DNA of 64,000 nucleotides. Source: Mantis religiosa. Taxonomy: Eukaryota > Arthropoda > Insecta > Mantodea > Mantidae. The DNA lies in assembly GCA_030765055.1 (NCBI GenBank), contig CM060955.1, positions 98,357,037 to 98,421,036 of the forward strand, written 5' to 3'. The notes under the pieces are model-generated. The model made no database searches. It had not been told where the DNA came from and saw nothing but the letters and a program-made list of their open reading frames with translations. Numbering within the stretch: the stretch's first letter is position 1; each line of letters begins with the position of its first letter. The position numbers and the translations under genes are program-made. Positions 45,425 to 60,006 of the stretch are shown here, in pieces.

Positions 45425-46904
45425 AATAAGGAAAATCTAATACGACTTTCTCTACCCATAACAAATTCATATAATGATCAATTATAGCATTAATATAAAA
45501 AATGATTCTTCTGTTCACGTCATGTTATTCACGTTAAGTGTTTGTCTAGTCCAAATTGAAATGTCGCTCTAAGCGCATAGTTCCGTAAAGCATACGGAAA
45601 TAGTCTTCATATGTTTGACGTTTAGTAATGAGTCTCGGAAAACTGTAAGCATACAGCATGGATTATATCTTAAAACTCAGTTGCTATGAAAGAAAAATTA
45701 ATGTTTGACAGAAACTGTGTATTTTAATAAGCTCTATATTTGCTTGAGTATTTCTTTTAATATTTGCCAGATATACAGCATTAAAAGCCAGTCAGTAGAA
45801 GCTGGATGTAGAAAAATTTAAGACATGCGGCTTATTAATCAGTGATTGATAATCATGCAGACATCTTAGGGTTAGGGTAAAGAAGTAAAGGAGGATTTCT
45901 TATTGGCCATATCTAGCAATCGATATGGCGTGGGAGTATGAAGCGTGCTTGTCTGAGGAGACAGGTATGGCGCAGTGGGGTCCCTAATGTTTACAGACAT
46001 TCCTCGATGTGCTACACACCAGCAACAATCGTTCCAGCCACTTTAAGTCCTATGAAAGGAAAGTAAAATTCCAATCCAAATTCGCTTATCGATATGAGAA
46101 AACCTCGAAAAGACCCAATGTCTGGACTGCCCATCTAACTGGAATCGAACAAGGGACATATATATATATTAGCAAACGTGATATTTTAACTGAAATCTCT
46201 AGAACTATTATTGAGAAAATACAAAAAATAACAAAACTTGCACGTGTAAAACATAATTGGGGGTGGGAGGGTTTCCTTAAAAACTTTCATGGCCCACATT
46301 TGCAAACACCAAGTTTGTAATTTAACCAAATTTACATTTTTGGGTTGCTCAAAGGCACATACATGAGTTATTACTCTTTATTTTTCAAAAAAGAAAGGTT
46401 TTTTTTGGGGAGGGGGGGAATACATTGAACCTTAAAACTTGCATTTTTAGTATTAATATCGAGTTTTGAATAGAATGCAATACTTTCACTCGCTATTGTA
46501 TAGTACACTTTATAATTAGAATACGCAACTAAACTGTTTGCAGCAGTAAAACCAAACTAGCTCCTATCACGTGATTTTCTCCTCGTGGGGAAGATATTAT
46601 GAAGTCTTTGATTGGCTGAAATTAAATATAGATCGATTTCTACTGGATGGAAGTGGAGCAACAGCGAACTCTACTTCAGCCAATGAATTATATATAGTTA
46701 CGTTGTCATTTGTGGAATAACTGAATGTGTAACGACCGGCCGTTTGAGTAAAATTCAGCAGATTGATTGTCACACCACGCTGTTTGCCCTTAAACCGGCA
46801 ATGCCTGGCCTTGACCTTTGGAAATCAAAAGTCAAATATCTGATCTCTGAACAAGCAGTTAAGTCTGGAGATGCCGAATAAACTTCAAACTTAGGTTTTG
46901 TCAA
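45425..46904. other. Intron 1 stretch, nothing definite
   Basis: The plus frame at 46009-46320 has no known domain. A G-rich tract lies at 46399-46419. Confidence 0.35.
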
Positions 46905-47215
46905 CGCGAGATAGCTCTGCGATAGTGAGAGAAGACCTAGGTTCGATTCTCGTAACATCGGTCAACCTGGAGTTGCTTTTTGCCTCCAACAGGAGGCAAA
47001 TAGTGAGGCCGTTTCAGTAATATCGTGAATTTCCTTGACACGTTTCAAGGTTGGAGGATCCGGCGAGTGGACGACAAGGCTGTGCGTTGAGCGTGACTGT
47101 ATAACTGTTCTGACTCCAGTGCATTACCTGAAGGGAAACCTCTCTTTGTGGGTGATACTGTCGACCACCTGGAATCCTTAGAGATCTTTCCTCCCAGAAG
47201 TTCAGGAAGGACAAA
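46905..47215 (+). repeat. tRNA-like headed sequence, possible SINE
   Basis: CGCGAGATAGCTCTGCGATA resembles an A-box region and GGTTCGATTCTCG a B-box. The downstream 250 bp is GC-richer than its flanks. It is the only copy in the window, so the call is tentative. Confidence 0.35.
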
Positions 47216-47989
47216 GGCTTCCTAAGTGCTTCTGTATCAAAATCTTTTCAACAAATAAATAATCTGTTCGTTTTCTAAAATATGCACTCATGATACCATG
47301 ACACATGGTATTCACTTATGTCCATACTATTACAAGCAGACAGATACACGCCTGCAAATTCCATTTAAACAAAACTCGGAGGGAATAATGACAGATTCAA
47401 CAGAAACTTAAATATAACCTGTCGTAAATTTGTTCACTGTTCTGGAATTTGGCCGCATGCCATCCAAATAAAAGACCAGGCACTTTGGAAATTATGTAAA
47501 CTTGAGCCACGTGCGTTCAGTTCACTCGCGGATGTGGGCGTGTCTTTACGGAACTTCCTTGTTTTGTGATTAAGAAAAAAATTATGTTGAACTAGTGTAG
47601 GGTAAACGTCCCTATTGCGATGAACAAAGGATTATTACTTCAGAGCAGGGTATTTGTCACATTTCGTTAACTATATATTATGTTTTTGTAGAACTCCTGT
47701 TGACTTTAAGAGAATGGTGTGTGACTGCCTCATGGCTCTTCATAACGAGGTCAAAAACTATACAAAGTGCTTAAGTATCCTCGCCACTGCGTGGTAATTG
47801 ACATAAAATATGAACAAGTAAATGATTTTAGTTCACTCAATTGTATTTGACGAGGAAGTTAGAGAGTATCTTCATAAAAAGCGTTTACAAAAATTCTTAT
47901 GTATCATTTATGATCTCATGAGAGAATTTAATTTAATAAATCCAGAAATTAGATCCATCAAGGCTCACAAATTACAGGCTAGGCAACAA

Positions 47990-48115
47990 ATTTCATCCGA
48001 CAGGGTCTGTCGGTAATGCACCAAACAGTGGTCGACCAGTCACCGTTACAACTCCTGAAAATAAAATGCCAGTTGCTCAGATGTTTGTTCAAAGTCTACA
48101 AAAATCAAATCAAAG
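47990..48115 (+). pseudogene. Tc1/mariner-type transposase fragment (N-terminal linker)
   Basis: The frame NAPNSGRPVTVTTPENKMPV matches the GRP...TPEN linker after the helix-turn-helix of this transposase group. A matching C-terminal piece lies at 49600-49830 in the same orientation. A SINE and a piggyBac fragment sit between them. Confidence 0.55.
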
Positions 48116-48125
48116 CAAAGAGCAG

Positions 48126-48243
48126 TCATGGCTGGCTCCGTAGCTCAGTCGATAGAGCACCTGCCTGCCGTGCTAGGGCTCCCAATTTCGATTCCCGGCG
48201 GTGGGGGTGGGGATTTTTCTCCGTCCTCCCAGATCGTCGTTTA
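48126..48243 (+). repeat. tRNA-like SINE (family G)
   Basis: CTGGCTCCGTAGCTCAGTCG (A-box) and TTCGATTCCCGGCGG (B-box) give a tRNA-like head, followed by a GC-rich body ending near CAGATCGTCG. Confidence 0.6.
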
Positions 48244-49039
48244 TGAAGCCATTTTGAATGAAGAGTATAAAGGTGATGGGTTGTTCGAAGAATCGTGTGG
48301 TCCGACAATGCACTTTTTAAACTTTTGGGTACTGTAAATAGACATAACTGCGTCTACTACCCTATAGGATCAGCAGAATCAGTCCGGCGGTACAGTGGGC
48401 AGGTCTTGTGAAAGAGTCATTGGACCTATCAGTTTAGCCCGTATAAAATTTACTTTATGCATTGTTTATAATTGTTTTAATAGGCTTCTAGGATATTCCT
48501 TTATTTCTTTATAGTGTCTACTTAATACATTCAAATTGAGTTTTAAGAACTGTTTCAAGATAATTTTATCTTAAATTAAATTATGCCACGTGTCGTCTAA
48601 AATATATGGTAAACTCGTTTAAAGTGTTCCTTTACATTCCTGAATCATATTAATCAACTTAATAACAGTGAAAACAACAATATCTGATACAGAATGCATT
48701 ACATGTTTACATTGCTCCAGCAATCACCGGAGAATGTCTAGTAATTGTCTCAAAATATGACACAAGGACAAAATTACGATTTTTTTACAATTATTGTAGA
48801 CACTCTTTACATACCGCCATGGAATGATTATTGCAAATCTTTCTTTGACACACGCTGCAACTCTTTCTGGTATATTTATCCCTGCTTCTTCCACGTAAGT
48901 AGCACCTCTCTAACTAGTCAGGCTGTGTGACTTCCGCGAACGTCTTCAATTCCGATAAGAATTTTAGCATGCGTTCTTAGTGACACTGATATAGTGATCA
49001 GTTCTGCTCTTCTTGCTATTTGAAGCTTTACTTCCAGGA
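48244..49039. other. Intron 1 stretch, AT-rich
   Basis: Nothing recognised. Confidence 0.35.
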
Positions 49040-49591
49040 TATTGTCTCAAGAAACGAGCGTCGTTTGATTTTCATATATTTCTGATTCGCAGAAAAAATA
49101 CACATAGCGTTGATCGCACTGATGTAGGTTCACCATCCGTTGCTTCTTCATGTTATTCATTTTCAGCACTTGCTTCCTCTGTGTCTGAGTAATGCACATC
49201 TGGAGAAACATTATCCTCTTCTCCTTCATCATTGTCGTCAAGTTCAATGTCACTTTCACTACTTTCACTTAGAGATTCATTAAGCCACTGTGTAATTGCC
49301 AAATCGTCCTCAAGAACTCCCACACAACACACCTTTCTCTTAGTAGCCATTTCAACAACTGTTACATTAGTGGTCGCGCGAGCTACTTATGTAGCTCAGC
49401 TGTGCGCAACTGAGCTTAATCGCAAATAACAAAAAATCTGTCTCGCTAAACTATATTATAGCCAACTGACCACTTAGAACATATTGCGTCAAGAAGCTAC
49501 CAAAACCCCCACCACCGTAAAAGCAGAAGATGCACACTTGCAAAAACAAAATGGCTGAGCTACATATGTAGCTCACGCGACTACTCTAGGG
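49040..49591 (-). pseudogene. piggyBac-type element 5' end with transposase N-terminus
   Basis: The minus strand starts CCCTAGAGTAGTCGCGTGAG, resembling a piggyBac-type CCCTAGA terminus. It contains the palindrome GAGCTACATATGTAGCTC and its inverted near-repeat at 49380-49397. From 49350 a 65-residue frame runs MATKRKVC, ALVED-like hydrophobic residues, then an acidic stretch (SESSESDIELDDNDEGEE), the usual N-terminus of these transposases. It is truncated; no TTAA remains at the outer edge. Confidence 0.5.
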
Positions 49592-49599
49592 CTAGATGA

Positions 49600-49830
49600 A
49601 AAATTTCGAAACAGGTAGATAGTACGACGAGATTCGATTGACTGGCCACCAAGACCTCCAGATCTTACTCCCATGAACTTCTTTATTTAGGATTTAGTTA
49701 AAAATAAGGCATTTGCAAGAAGACCCCATACAGTTGATGAAAATGGTTCAGTACACAAGAGAGGCGTGCCAAACAATTGACGATAAATAATTGTGTACAA
49801 GTGTATGTTTGAGTGTGACATGTAGACTAC
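49600..49830 (+). pseudogene. Tc1/mariner-type transposase C-terminal fragment
   Basis: The frame DSIDWPPRPPDLTPMNFF matches the WPPRSPDLTPLDFFLWG catalytic block of the group, followed by a stop and decayed sequence. Confidence 0.6.
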
Positions 49831-49915
49831 AAAACCGGGTAAATGCTGAAGGCAAAGGATTTTAATATTTACATTAATAATGATAATAATAATGATAATG
49901 GTGATGATGATGATG

Positions 49916-50217
<302 letters not shown>

Positions 50218-50478
50218 TCGTCAATGTTGGTAGTTGTTATTGTCACGAACCCGATCACGATAAGGCGGCTTGGCACACAAATGGAACTTTCTGGTAATAT
50301 CTTGATTATTCGGTTCCTTTATTCTTCTGGAAGATTCTTGAATTACGAATTACGTATTTAAGCAAGTGACGGCTCGCAAAAGTGAGTCAGTTGTGAAACA
50401 GTTGTTGTGAAACCAGAGACAGCTGGAAGAGTTATTGTAACGAGAGCTAATGATGTAATCTGCTGTCACTGTTATTGT

Positions 50479-50729
50479 GTAAATGAAATGTGTAGTGTTT
50501 AACGCCCGCTTTTACTACATACGGCATCGCAGGCGATGACACTGATGATACATGAGATGAAGATGGAGCTCCGATGGAATGATATGGTGGGGGAAACCGG
50601 AGATCTCGGAGAAAACCCGCCCCAGCGCCGTGTTGTCCACCACAAATCTCACTTTGCGGTCGCCTGGGATCGAACCCGGGCCGCCTTGGTGAGAGCCAAG
50701 CGGTCTAACCACTGAGCCACGGCGCGGCC
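50479..50729 (-). repeat. SINE family D in the LTR, 12-bp target duplication
   Basis: This is the same family as 8208-8453, with GGCTCAGTGGTTAGACCGC and GGGTTCGATCCCAGG on the minus strand. CACTGTTATTGT at 50467-50478 and 50730-50741 is exact. Confidence 0.9.
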
Positions 50730-50801
50730 CACTGTTATTGTCATCGACCATGGTAGACTGATGGTGTACGTAACGTAATGCTGCTGTAATCTATGAGTAT
50801 T

Positions 50802-50991
50802 GGAAATTAATTGTTCTTTCACACTAGCCATGTGTAGGACGCACTATGAAAGGTTAGAGCCAGAATGAAAAATTCAATGCCATAGCCGGGATTTGAACTA
50901 CGGATCTTCTGGTTTCCGTCCAGCCGCTCTAACCATTTGAGCTACTATGGCCAACGTGCCAACATGACATTAAATTCTCCAAATGACTCTT
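50802..50991 (-). repeat. SINE family C monomer in the LTR
   Basis: A single minus-strand copy from the tail (GGAAATTAATTGTTC) through the tRNA-like head. The flanks TATGAGTATT and TAAGAGTATT suggest a 10-bp duplication with one difference. It shows the family also exists as monomers. Confidence 0.75.
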
Positions 50992-51075
50992 TATAAGAGT
51001 ATTTCTACGCAAATAAAGGAGATTTTTAATTTCTGCATCTCGGCCTTTTAATTCTACGAACCCACCAAAGTTACA

Positions 51076-51845
51076 TTACTATATTCGTATTGCAGTGATT
51101 TTCTTTGCATATATTTAATATATAATGCATATTTATTGCACAAATATAATGTGTCAATACTGTATACCTACCGCCCACTCCTATATAGTGCATTCCAATA
51201 TTTATAACGTTGTTTCAAACTACTAATAGGTTGATGAAATCATCAAAACTATTTTTGGAAAGCCAAAAGCATAAGAAAGTATATTTGTCTCTCTCATGCA
51301 CGCTTACTGGAACAGCAGATTTATAATTACAGATACGATGTTGCATTGCTTTTATCATATGTCACATAACAATAGACATTCTCGTGTTCTGATCAGTAAT
51401 TATTATTTGTAATCGTTATCAGTAGTTACGCTTATTGCATCCTTGTATTCTAGGAAAAAACAGTGATATCAATGTCATGTATTACAACCTGATAACTGAT
51501 GCGTTGTATATTTACCAAAAAGCAAATGTATATCACAATTCAGTGCACATCTGTTCGAGTCTATTATTATATGTCAGAAGATATAGAAACGCTCCATCAT
51601 TTAATTAAAGTGATAAGGTTATGATCTTTAATGGAACACCCTTGTCCGTAATGTGCACAAGGTTCTTCTATATTACTTTTTATGCATAAATAACTTACAG
51701 CTTCTCGAAAAGGGGGAATGTGTAAGTAGTGCCTTTTGTGATCTTACTAAGGTTACCGATTCCATAATTCATTAGTTATTGCTAGAAAACCTTAAATTAT
51801 ATGGGATATGTGATATTGAAAAGAGAGTTTATCACTCTCATTTAT
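51076..51845. other. Intron 1 stretch, AT-rich
   Basis: Nothing recognised. Confidence 0.35.
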
Positions 51846-52082
51846 GCCCGTCTCGGTAGCGTAGATGGTAGCATGTCCGCCTCACGTTCAAGAGGTCCCG
51901 AGTTCGAATCTCGGTCAGGGTGAGTTACCTAGATAAGGTTTTTACCGGGGTTTTCCCTTATCCTTCAAGACGAATGTCGGGTAACTCTAAGCTCCATGGA
52001 CCCTGGACTCATTTGAGCATCATTTCAACGAATTCATTCACCGTCCGATATAACTTAACGTTGGGGCGGACGTAAATTAGAC
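51846..52082 (+). repeat. SINE family A copy
   Basis: The head CTCGGTAGCGTAGATGGTAG and B-box GAGTTCGAATCTCGG are intact. The tail ends GGGGCGGACGTAAATT. Confidence 0.85.
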
Positions 52083-52353
52083 AAAAAAACTCTCATTTAT
52101 GAAATCGTAAACAAATCTTAAGTACTGATGGATCGTTCTTCACTGAGTCAATTGTTACATCTGGTGCTCCTCAGCGCTCTGTTTTAGGACCTTTTTTTCT
52201 TACCTTAACTGCAATAAGTTACTATGCAATGTCCAAACTGTAACCCTTATGTATATTAATGATATGGATTTTATTCGTTCTGATAATACACCTTGTTATA
52301 CTTTTAAAAAACGAAATGAACAACTTAATACATTTACTTTCTTGTGGTACAAT

Positions 52354-52429
<76 letters not shown>

Positions 52430-52456
52430 TTTCTTTCTTTCTTTCTTTCTTTCTTT
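52354..52456. repeat. (TTTC)n microsatellite
   Basis: About 100 bp, with one unit slipped near 52429. Confidence 0.95.
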
Positions 52457-52489
52457 TTTAACTGCCCGCTTATACCATTAAGTGATGTC

Positions 52490-52820
52490 AGGGTATTCTT
52501 GTTCCTCTTAACCCTTATGCCCGTAGGCGTGGGTTGAGGAACGGAATCTCTGGATCAGTGAGAGAATCCATGGTGGGTAATCATGCCGATGCCTGGTATG
52601 AGAGTGAGGAAAATAGATGACAATGAGGGCGAAATGAAAGGAAAGATGATGATGGAGCAATTGGTGGAATGCTGGCGGGGGGAAATCAGAGGACCCGGAG
52701 AAAACACACCCCAGCGCTGTGTTGTTCATTACAAATCTCACTTTGCGGTCGCCTGGGATCGAACCCCGGCCGCCTTGGTGAAAGTCAAGTGGTCTAACTA
52801 CTTGACCACAGCGTGGCCCG
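52490..52820 (-). repeat. SINE family D, longer diverged copy
   Basis: On the minus strand a decayed A-box is followed by GGGTTCGATCCCAGG-like sequence with one extra base (CGGGGTTCGATCCC), the GACCGCAAAGTGAGATTTG block, and a body about 80 bp longer than 8208-8453. Confidence 0.7.
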
Positions 52821-52829
52821 TGGCACTAT

Positions 52830-53545
52830 TCTCTTGTGTTAAATTTCCTTGGTGGTCGGTTTTCTTCAAAATGTCGAATAAAGGTGGAGAGGGCACTGTC
52901 CACAGAGCGGTCCATTGGCGCAGGAGTCCCGGAGGGTAGCATGCTATCACCGGCGCTCTTCGCACCCTACATGGTCGACATCCTCACCCATCACAACAAC
53001 CACATTTGTCAGTATGCCGATGATCGCATGATCTTGGCAAGAAACCAGATCAACGACATTGACAGACTGAAGGGAAAATTGCGAATGGCCATTAACACGG
53101 AGAAAGCTCGGCGATTCTCCTCGCGAAAACCGAGCCAACGGTTACAGGGAAACTTCATATTAGGGTACCGTCGAATCCCCTGGGTGCAAATGGTGAAGTA
53201 TCTCGGGATGACACTGGACCGGAAATTCTTATGTTCCGCATGTCAAAAGCAAGGTACTACAAGAGGACACAATCCTCCGAGAACTGTACCCTATCTTCAG
53301 CACAACGAGCATGCCTCTCCGCCTAAAACTCCAACTGTAACCTACATGAAGTCATCAAGCAGAGGGAATGATCATTGTACGATAAAATTCACACTCATTC
53401 CAACCATTTGGTGAACACTCTGGGCACGTACGACGAGAGACAACCCAGACGCTTTCAAAGTCCTAAGATATTTCATGGGGCCGCTCCGCTAAAGCTAAGA
53501 GACATCATTAGTCATTGGAGACAGATCTTCATGTATTGGAACAAC
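52830..53545 (+). pseudogene. Jockey-type LINE RT fragment
   Basis: The frame gives VPEGSMLSPALFAPYMVDIL, then HICQYADDRMILARN (the catalytic YADD box) and MVKYLGMTLDRKF, ordered as in Jockey-clade RTs. A different frame further on gives NTLGTYDERQPRRFQSPK. Frameshifts show it is inactive; the 5' half is absent. Confidence 0.8.
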
Positions 53546-54732
53546 TAAAACAAAGTATTAGAAATTAAATCGGAAGAATTACAGTGGCCCAACCTAACTG
53601 TGTGAATGAGAATGCCTTCTTCTGAAATAATGCTGTTTAGCTGAGGGTGGATGACAATTCCAGCATCTTCTAGAAGGTAAGAGTGTTATACATGCTTTAC
53701 ATGCGAAGTTTATGTAGCAGGAAAGCCGGCTGTGTACACCCAATCGCACACAGGCGAAATGTCGTGCGCCCGTTAGGTTTTAAATGAAGAAGCCTGTATA
53801 TCGACTTATTATCTTCATGTACACCCTCTCAAACATTTTTAAGTTCACGTTATTTTGTTAATTTTATTAAAACTCACTTTACGTAGCAAGAAAAATGCCA
53901 TTTATGGTTCTGTTCAACTAAAACATGTGCTGCTTATTTGTAGAACAACTGACTAACGTGAGAACCTAAGAAATGACTTATTCCCAAATGAACTGCAATT
54001 AATTTGAGCTTTCGGTTTTTCATCATCCTAAGAAATGTCAACTTTTAAGAGCACTATTCATTTTCCAATAATGAAGAATGAAGAAGAATGTGTAACCTCA
54101 AAGTAGTGCATGTTTCTTAAAATAGTACTCCAGTTCTAAATTAAATATGCCTACATCTGATAAATAAAATTCTTGCAAATCTTCTTTCACCCATTTACAC
54201 AAAAAGTAGGTGGGATGCCCGTTTCATATTTAAGAGGTCCCCAGTTCGAGTCTTGGTTATTTTTAATTATCCGGATAGTGTTTTTCCCCTCTTATTCTCA
54301 GAAGTCAGGCAGTTCTAAACTCTACTATTTACTCATTTCTTTCATTCATTTTCCCATATGACTTACATGGTTAAAAGATTGTTGTTGTTGTTGTTGTTGA
54401 TGATGATGATACAAACAGCTTTGTTTTTAGGCTGGAGAATTTATTAAGGCTATACAGTCTAATAATTAAAGCGAGGAACTAAATGGTTTCTTTATAACAT
54501 TTGTTTCGTTTCAGTACCAATCCTCTTCTTTATAAATCATCAATAATTCTTTACAGAAACAGCTCTTTCTGCTGCTTTGTAACATGTCATGCCTGCCTGC
54601 CAATTATACTGCAGGTGGCCTTGGTTGGCATGAAGATTGTCCGGATATGAGGTAGGAAAGGTTTGACGTGAAAACAAAATGACTAACCTGTTTTTGTTAC
54701 GAAACGGCTGCAGCTCCCATCTTGGTATAATG
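53546..54732. other. Intron 1 stretch with a decayed SINE A
   Basis: At about 54205-54365 (plus strand) traces of SINE A remain (AAGAGGTCCCCAGTTCGAGTC, then CATTCATTTTCCCATATGAC). A short GTT/GAT microsatellite lies at 54379-54410. Confidence 0.45.
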
Positions 54733-55188
54733 ATAGCTCAAACGTGAAAATTCGATTAAATACCAAGGCTTTCATTTTCAGCGTCTTTCAACAGTGCGAC
54801 ATGAAAATTTTGAAGAAAAACCCTGTATCTCAGACAAACATTCAAATGGACACATTTTCGAAACTTTTAACTTTCTAAGAAACGGTTCTAATGAGCTTGA
54901 TGAAAATACCATAACTTTAGGATATTTTATGACAAATGAAATGTAGAATATCAATAAATATCTGAACTAGCCTAGTACATTTCATTTGTCATAAAATATC
55001 CTAAAGTTATGGTATTTTTATCAAGCTCATTAGAACCGTTTCTTAGAAAGTTAAAAGTTTCGAAAATGTGTCCATTTGAATGTTTGTCTGAGATACAGGG
55101 TTTTTCTTCAAAATTTTCATGTCGCACTGCTGAAAGACGCTGAAAATGAAAGCCTTGGTATTTAATCGAATTTTCACGTTTGAGCTAT
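54733..55188. repeat. Near-perfect hairpin: 213-bp arms, 30-bp loop
   Basis: The arms 54733-54945 and 54976-55188 are reverse complements with only two mismatches and no indels by eye (about 99%). The loop is 30 bp. No coding sequence or target duplication was found. In the receptor pre-mRNA it would fold into long double-stranded RNA. Confidence 0.9.
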
Positions 55189-55806
55189 GCTCTTCAGAGT
55201 CACACATACAAAACGTTGTCTAAAAATACTTTGGGGGAGGGGATTTAGGGAGATTTAAAACATATTTCAGTGTCAAACTTTAGGATGGGATACAATGCTT
55301 CTCTACTTACTCTGAATGTGTAATGGAGACAGTAACATTTTGGTTAGAATATAATGCAGGTAGCCATCTAGTAAAATAGTCTTCCAAATTGCTTAATCAT
55401 AAATATCGATCGAGTATATTCTGATGTTAGGCTGCACACAGTTTTCTCTTTTTATACATTAGTTATGAAGTCATAAAGGACATAAAAGTTGATAAACAAG
55501 TTTTAGCTTTCAAGATCTAAATAAAAGACAAGCCCATTGTTATATCACAACATAGTTAAAAGGCACAGGAGCCCAGGTCATTTTGGATTTGGAATTATAA
55601 TTGGAAGTTGTTTTATAGCTTTATACGTAGGGAAAAGCAATAGTTCATTGATTTCGGGAATAAAATATTAGTGTAGATTAATCATCGATAAAAACTGAGG
55701 AATGTTTAAATCAGTTTCTTTAAAGCTTGATCATTTTCTCTTCCAATGTTTAGTGTTGCTTTATACCAACATACTTGCTTTGTTTTTATTTCTTTTATTT
55801 TTTAAT
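55189..55806. other. Intron 1 stretch with a diverged shared repeat
   Basis: At 55255-55310 TTTCAGTGTCAAACTTTAGG, GGATACAATGCTTCTCTAC resembles 33113-33170. Otherwise nothing recognised. Confidence 0.4.
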
Positions 55807-56030
55807 TTACGTTCTCCAATATAGGATCATATCGGATGATGAATGAAATGGCTAAAATGATGCTCAAATGAGCCCAAGATCCATAGCGCTAGAGTTACCC
55901 AGCCTTCATCTTTCAGAATAAGGAAAGACCCCAGAGAAACCTTAACCAGGTAATTCAGCCTGACCGAGATTCGAACTCCAGACCTCTTTAACGTGAGTTA
56001 ATCACGCTACCACCACGGTACAAAGGTGGG
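55807..56030 (-). repeat. SINE family A copy
   Basis: Minus-strand head with GGAGTTCGAATCTCGGTCAG and a tail ending with the TTGGAGAACGTAAAT variant. Confidence 0.75.
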
Positions 56031-56217
56031 CATTGCTTAGGTTTTTGGCTACTCGATAATGGATAGTCTATTATGAACATTAAATTTCTTCATTTTAACA
56101 GTAGTGTCATATATTTTAATCTTTGAAATGCGTTTTTAAATTCTGAAGACCTGCACAGTTGTTCTACTTTAATTTATACGTCACAAAAAAAAAAACATTT
56201 TGATGTCAATAAGTTAT

Positions 56218-58259
<2,042 letters not shown>

Positions 58260-58381
58260 TTGTTAGTAGCAATTGTGGGCGTAATTGAATCCAAAGGACC
58301 AAAGGCAGTGGTGTAACAACACAGATTTGCAACTATCACTAGGAACACAATAAGGAATGTAGTCATCCTCCTGATCGCCAT
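58260..58381 (-). CDS. GPCR exon 1: start codon and signal peptide
   Basis: The minus strand encodes MAIRRMTTFLIVFLVIVANL and continues CCYTTAFGPLDSITPTIATN, a classical signal peptide with a hydrophobic core at residues 7-20 and likely cleavage near residues 26-28. The exon ends AA|GTAAGTGA, an excellent donor in phase 2. Its two leftover bases pair with the lone G that opens exon 2 to give Lys 41. The exon is too short to stand out as an ORF, and I found it by searching for a phase-matched leader for the exon 2 product. The link across 27 kb is strong inference, not proof. Confidence 0.7.
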
Positions 58382-58560
58382 GTGTCTGCGCGAGGCACTG
58401 ACGGATCGGATCTCCCTACACTTTCACCGCAGCCTGGACTTCCCATCCCAGCCGTGTGGGAAGGGGTATTTATCTGTATTTATTTCACCGCCTTTCAGCA
58501 AAGTTTACTCTTGCGAGAACGCCGTAGGCTAGCTATGACCTCATGCACGTCTGCAATGCT
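58382..58560 (-). promoter_or_regulatory. Candidate promoter and 5' UTR of the receptor gene
   Basis: The 180 bp upstream of the ATG are clearly richer in G+C and CpG than the surroundings. A TCAGT initiator-like pentamer lies at 58406-58402, about 20 nt before the ATG, and ATAAATA motifs lie at about 58464-58485. The transcription start is not fixed by this. Confidence 0.4.
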
Positions 58561-59587
58561 CTTTTAACAACTAACAGTCGTTGTCGCCCTGCCTCGATGT
58601 AAACAAAGAATTTGGTTTATCCGTTACACTGCTTTTGCAAGAAGGGTAAACCAACGGGCTTCAAGCGAGCACAGACAATTTAGAAGTTTAGATTTCGGAG
58701 TCGAGATTATCATTAAAGACATCATTAGCTTAAAATAAATTACGAATCTATGTATTTGAATAAGTTTGAAAGGATTAGCTGAGTTTTACAGTGGTTAAAG
58801 TGAATAAAATCTAGTAAATACCTACTTAAAAGAACTTATTTATCAATAAATATTGTGTGGCACAGCTTAAATTGTTTGTATACTCTACGGTACACAAAGA
58901 ATACAAAATGCTTACTATTCTTCAAAGCGCAATGAAATATCTTGTCCAACAAAAGAAAGCCATAAAAAAGTGAACGAAGCGACTATAAATTCGCAACACT
59001 ATTATATTACTATTCTATGGAGCTGTATTGCTTCAAAGCTGGCACGGATTACGAACGTTCAGGTGTGACACTATCGTGAGATGGAGGAACAAGGGCACAG
59101 TGGAAAACCGTGCCAATTAATACCTACCTGTCATGACTTAACATTGACAGCACATGCTAATCATACGCATCAGCTAACGTGTACCTTGAGACAATGTACG
59201 AATGTTATATTGAGATGGGCCTTCATCAACTTTGGCGCCTATCTGTGCCGGTCTGTCTACGACTTATAGCCTTCTGACGTTCTTTCACTTCATCGTTTCC
59301 TCCTGGAGTATTAATCGTACTAAATCTATGTAGGTTGCAATGTGTGAGGTGTCCCCCTACGATCTATTACATATGATACAAGTAAGTTGTTCAGGAACTA
59401 GATTAGAGGACTAGACTAATAGCTTCCATGTTTTAAAAGAATAATTCCTCATATATGGTTGAGTATAAACTCCCCACATTTCTTCACTTCTACTATAAAT
59501 CTTAAGCATATGTGTGCAATGACTTAGCTGCTTAGAATCTTTTGAGCTGTTCTGCTAAACTTATTTGGCAATAGAAGTTACATTAAA
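58561..59587. other. Upstream intergenic stretch
   Basis: No coding or repeat signals were recognised. Confidence 0.35.

Positions 59588-60006
<419 letters not shown>

Larger units (their letters stand above)
50241..51075 (+). repeat. Solo LTR carrying two SINE insertions
   Basis: It begins TGTCACGAACCCG and ends ACCAAAGTTACA. The shared right-end block (TCTACGCAAATAAA, TTTCTGCA, CTTTTAATTCTACGAACCCA) links it to 23919-24342. The flanks TTAT and TTAC differ by one base. Confidence 0.6.

Noticed and set aside
58382..58567. Plus-strand ORF MSARGTDGSD
   Set aside because: It lies antisense to the receptor's upstream region and has no domain. Its length is expected in GC-richer sequence.
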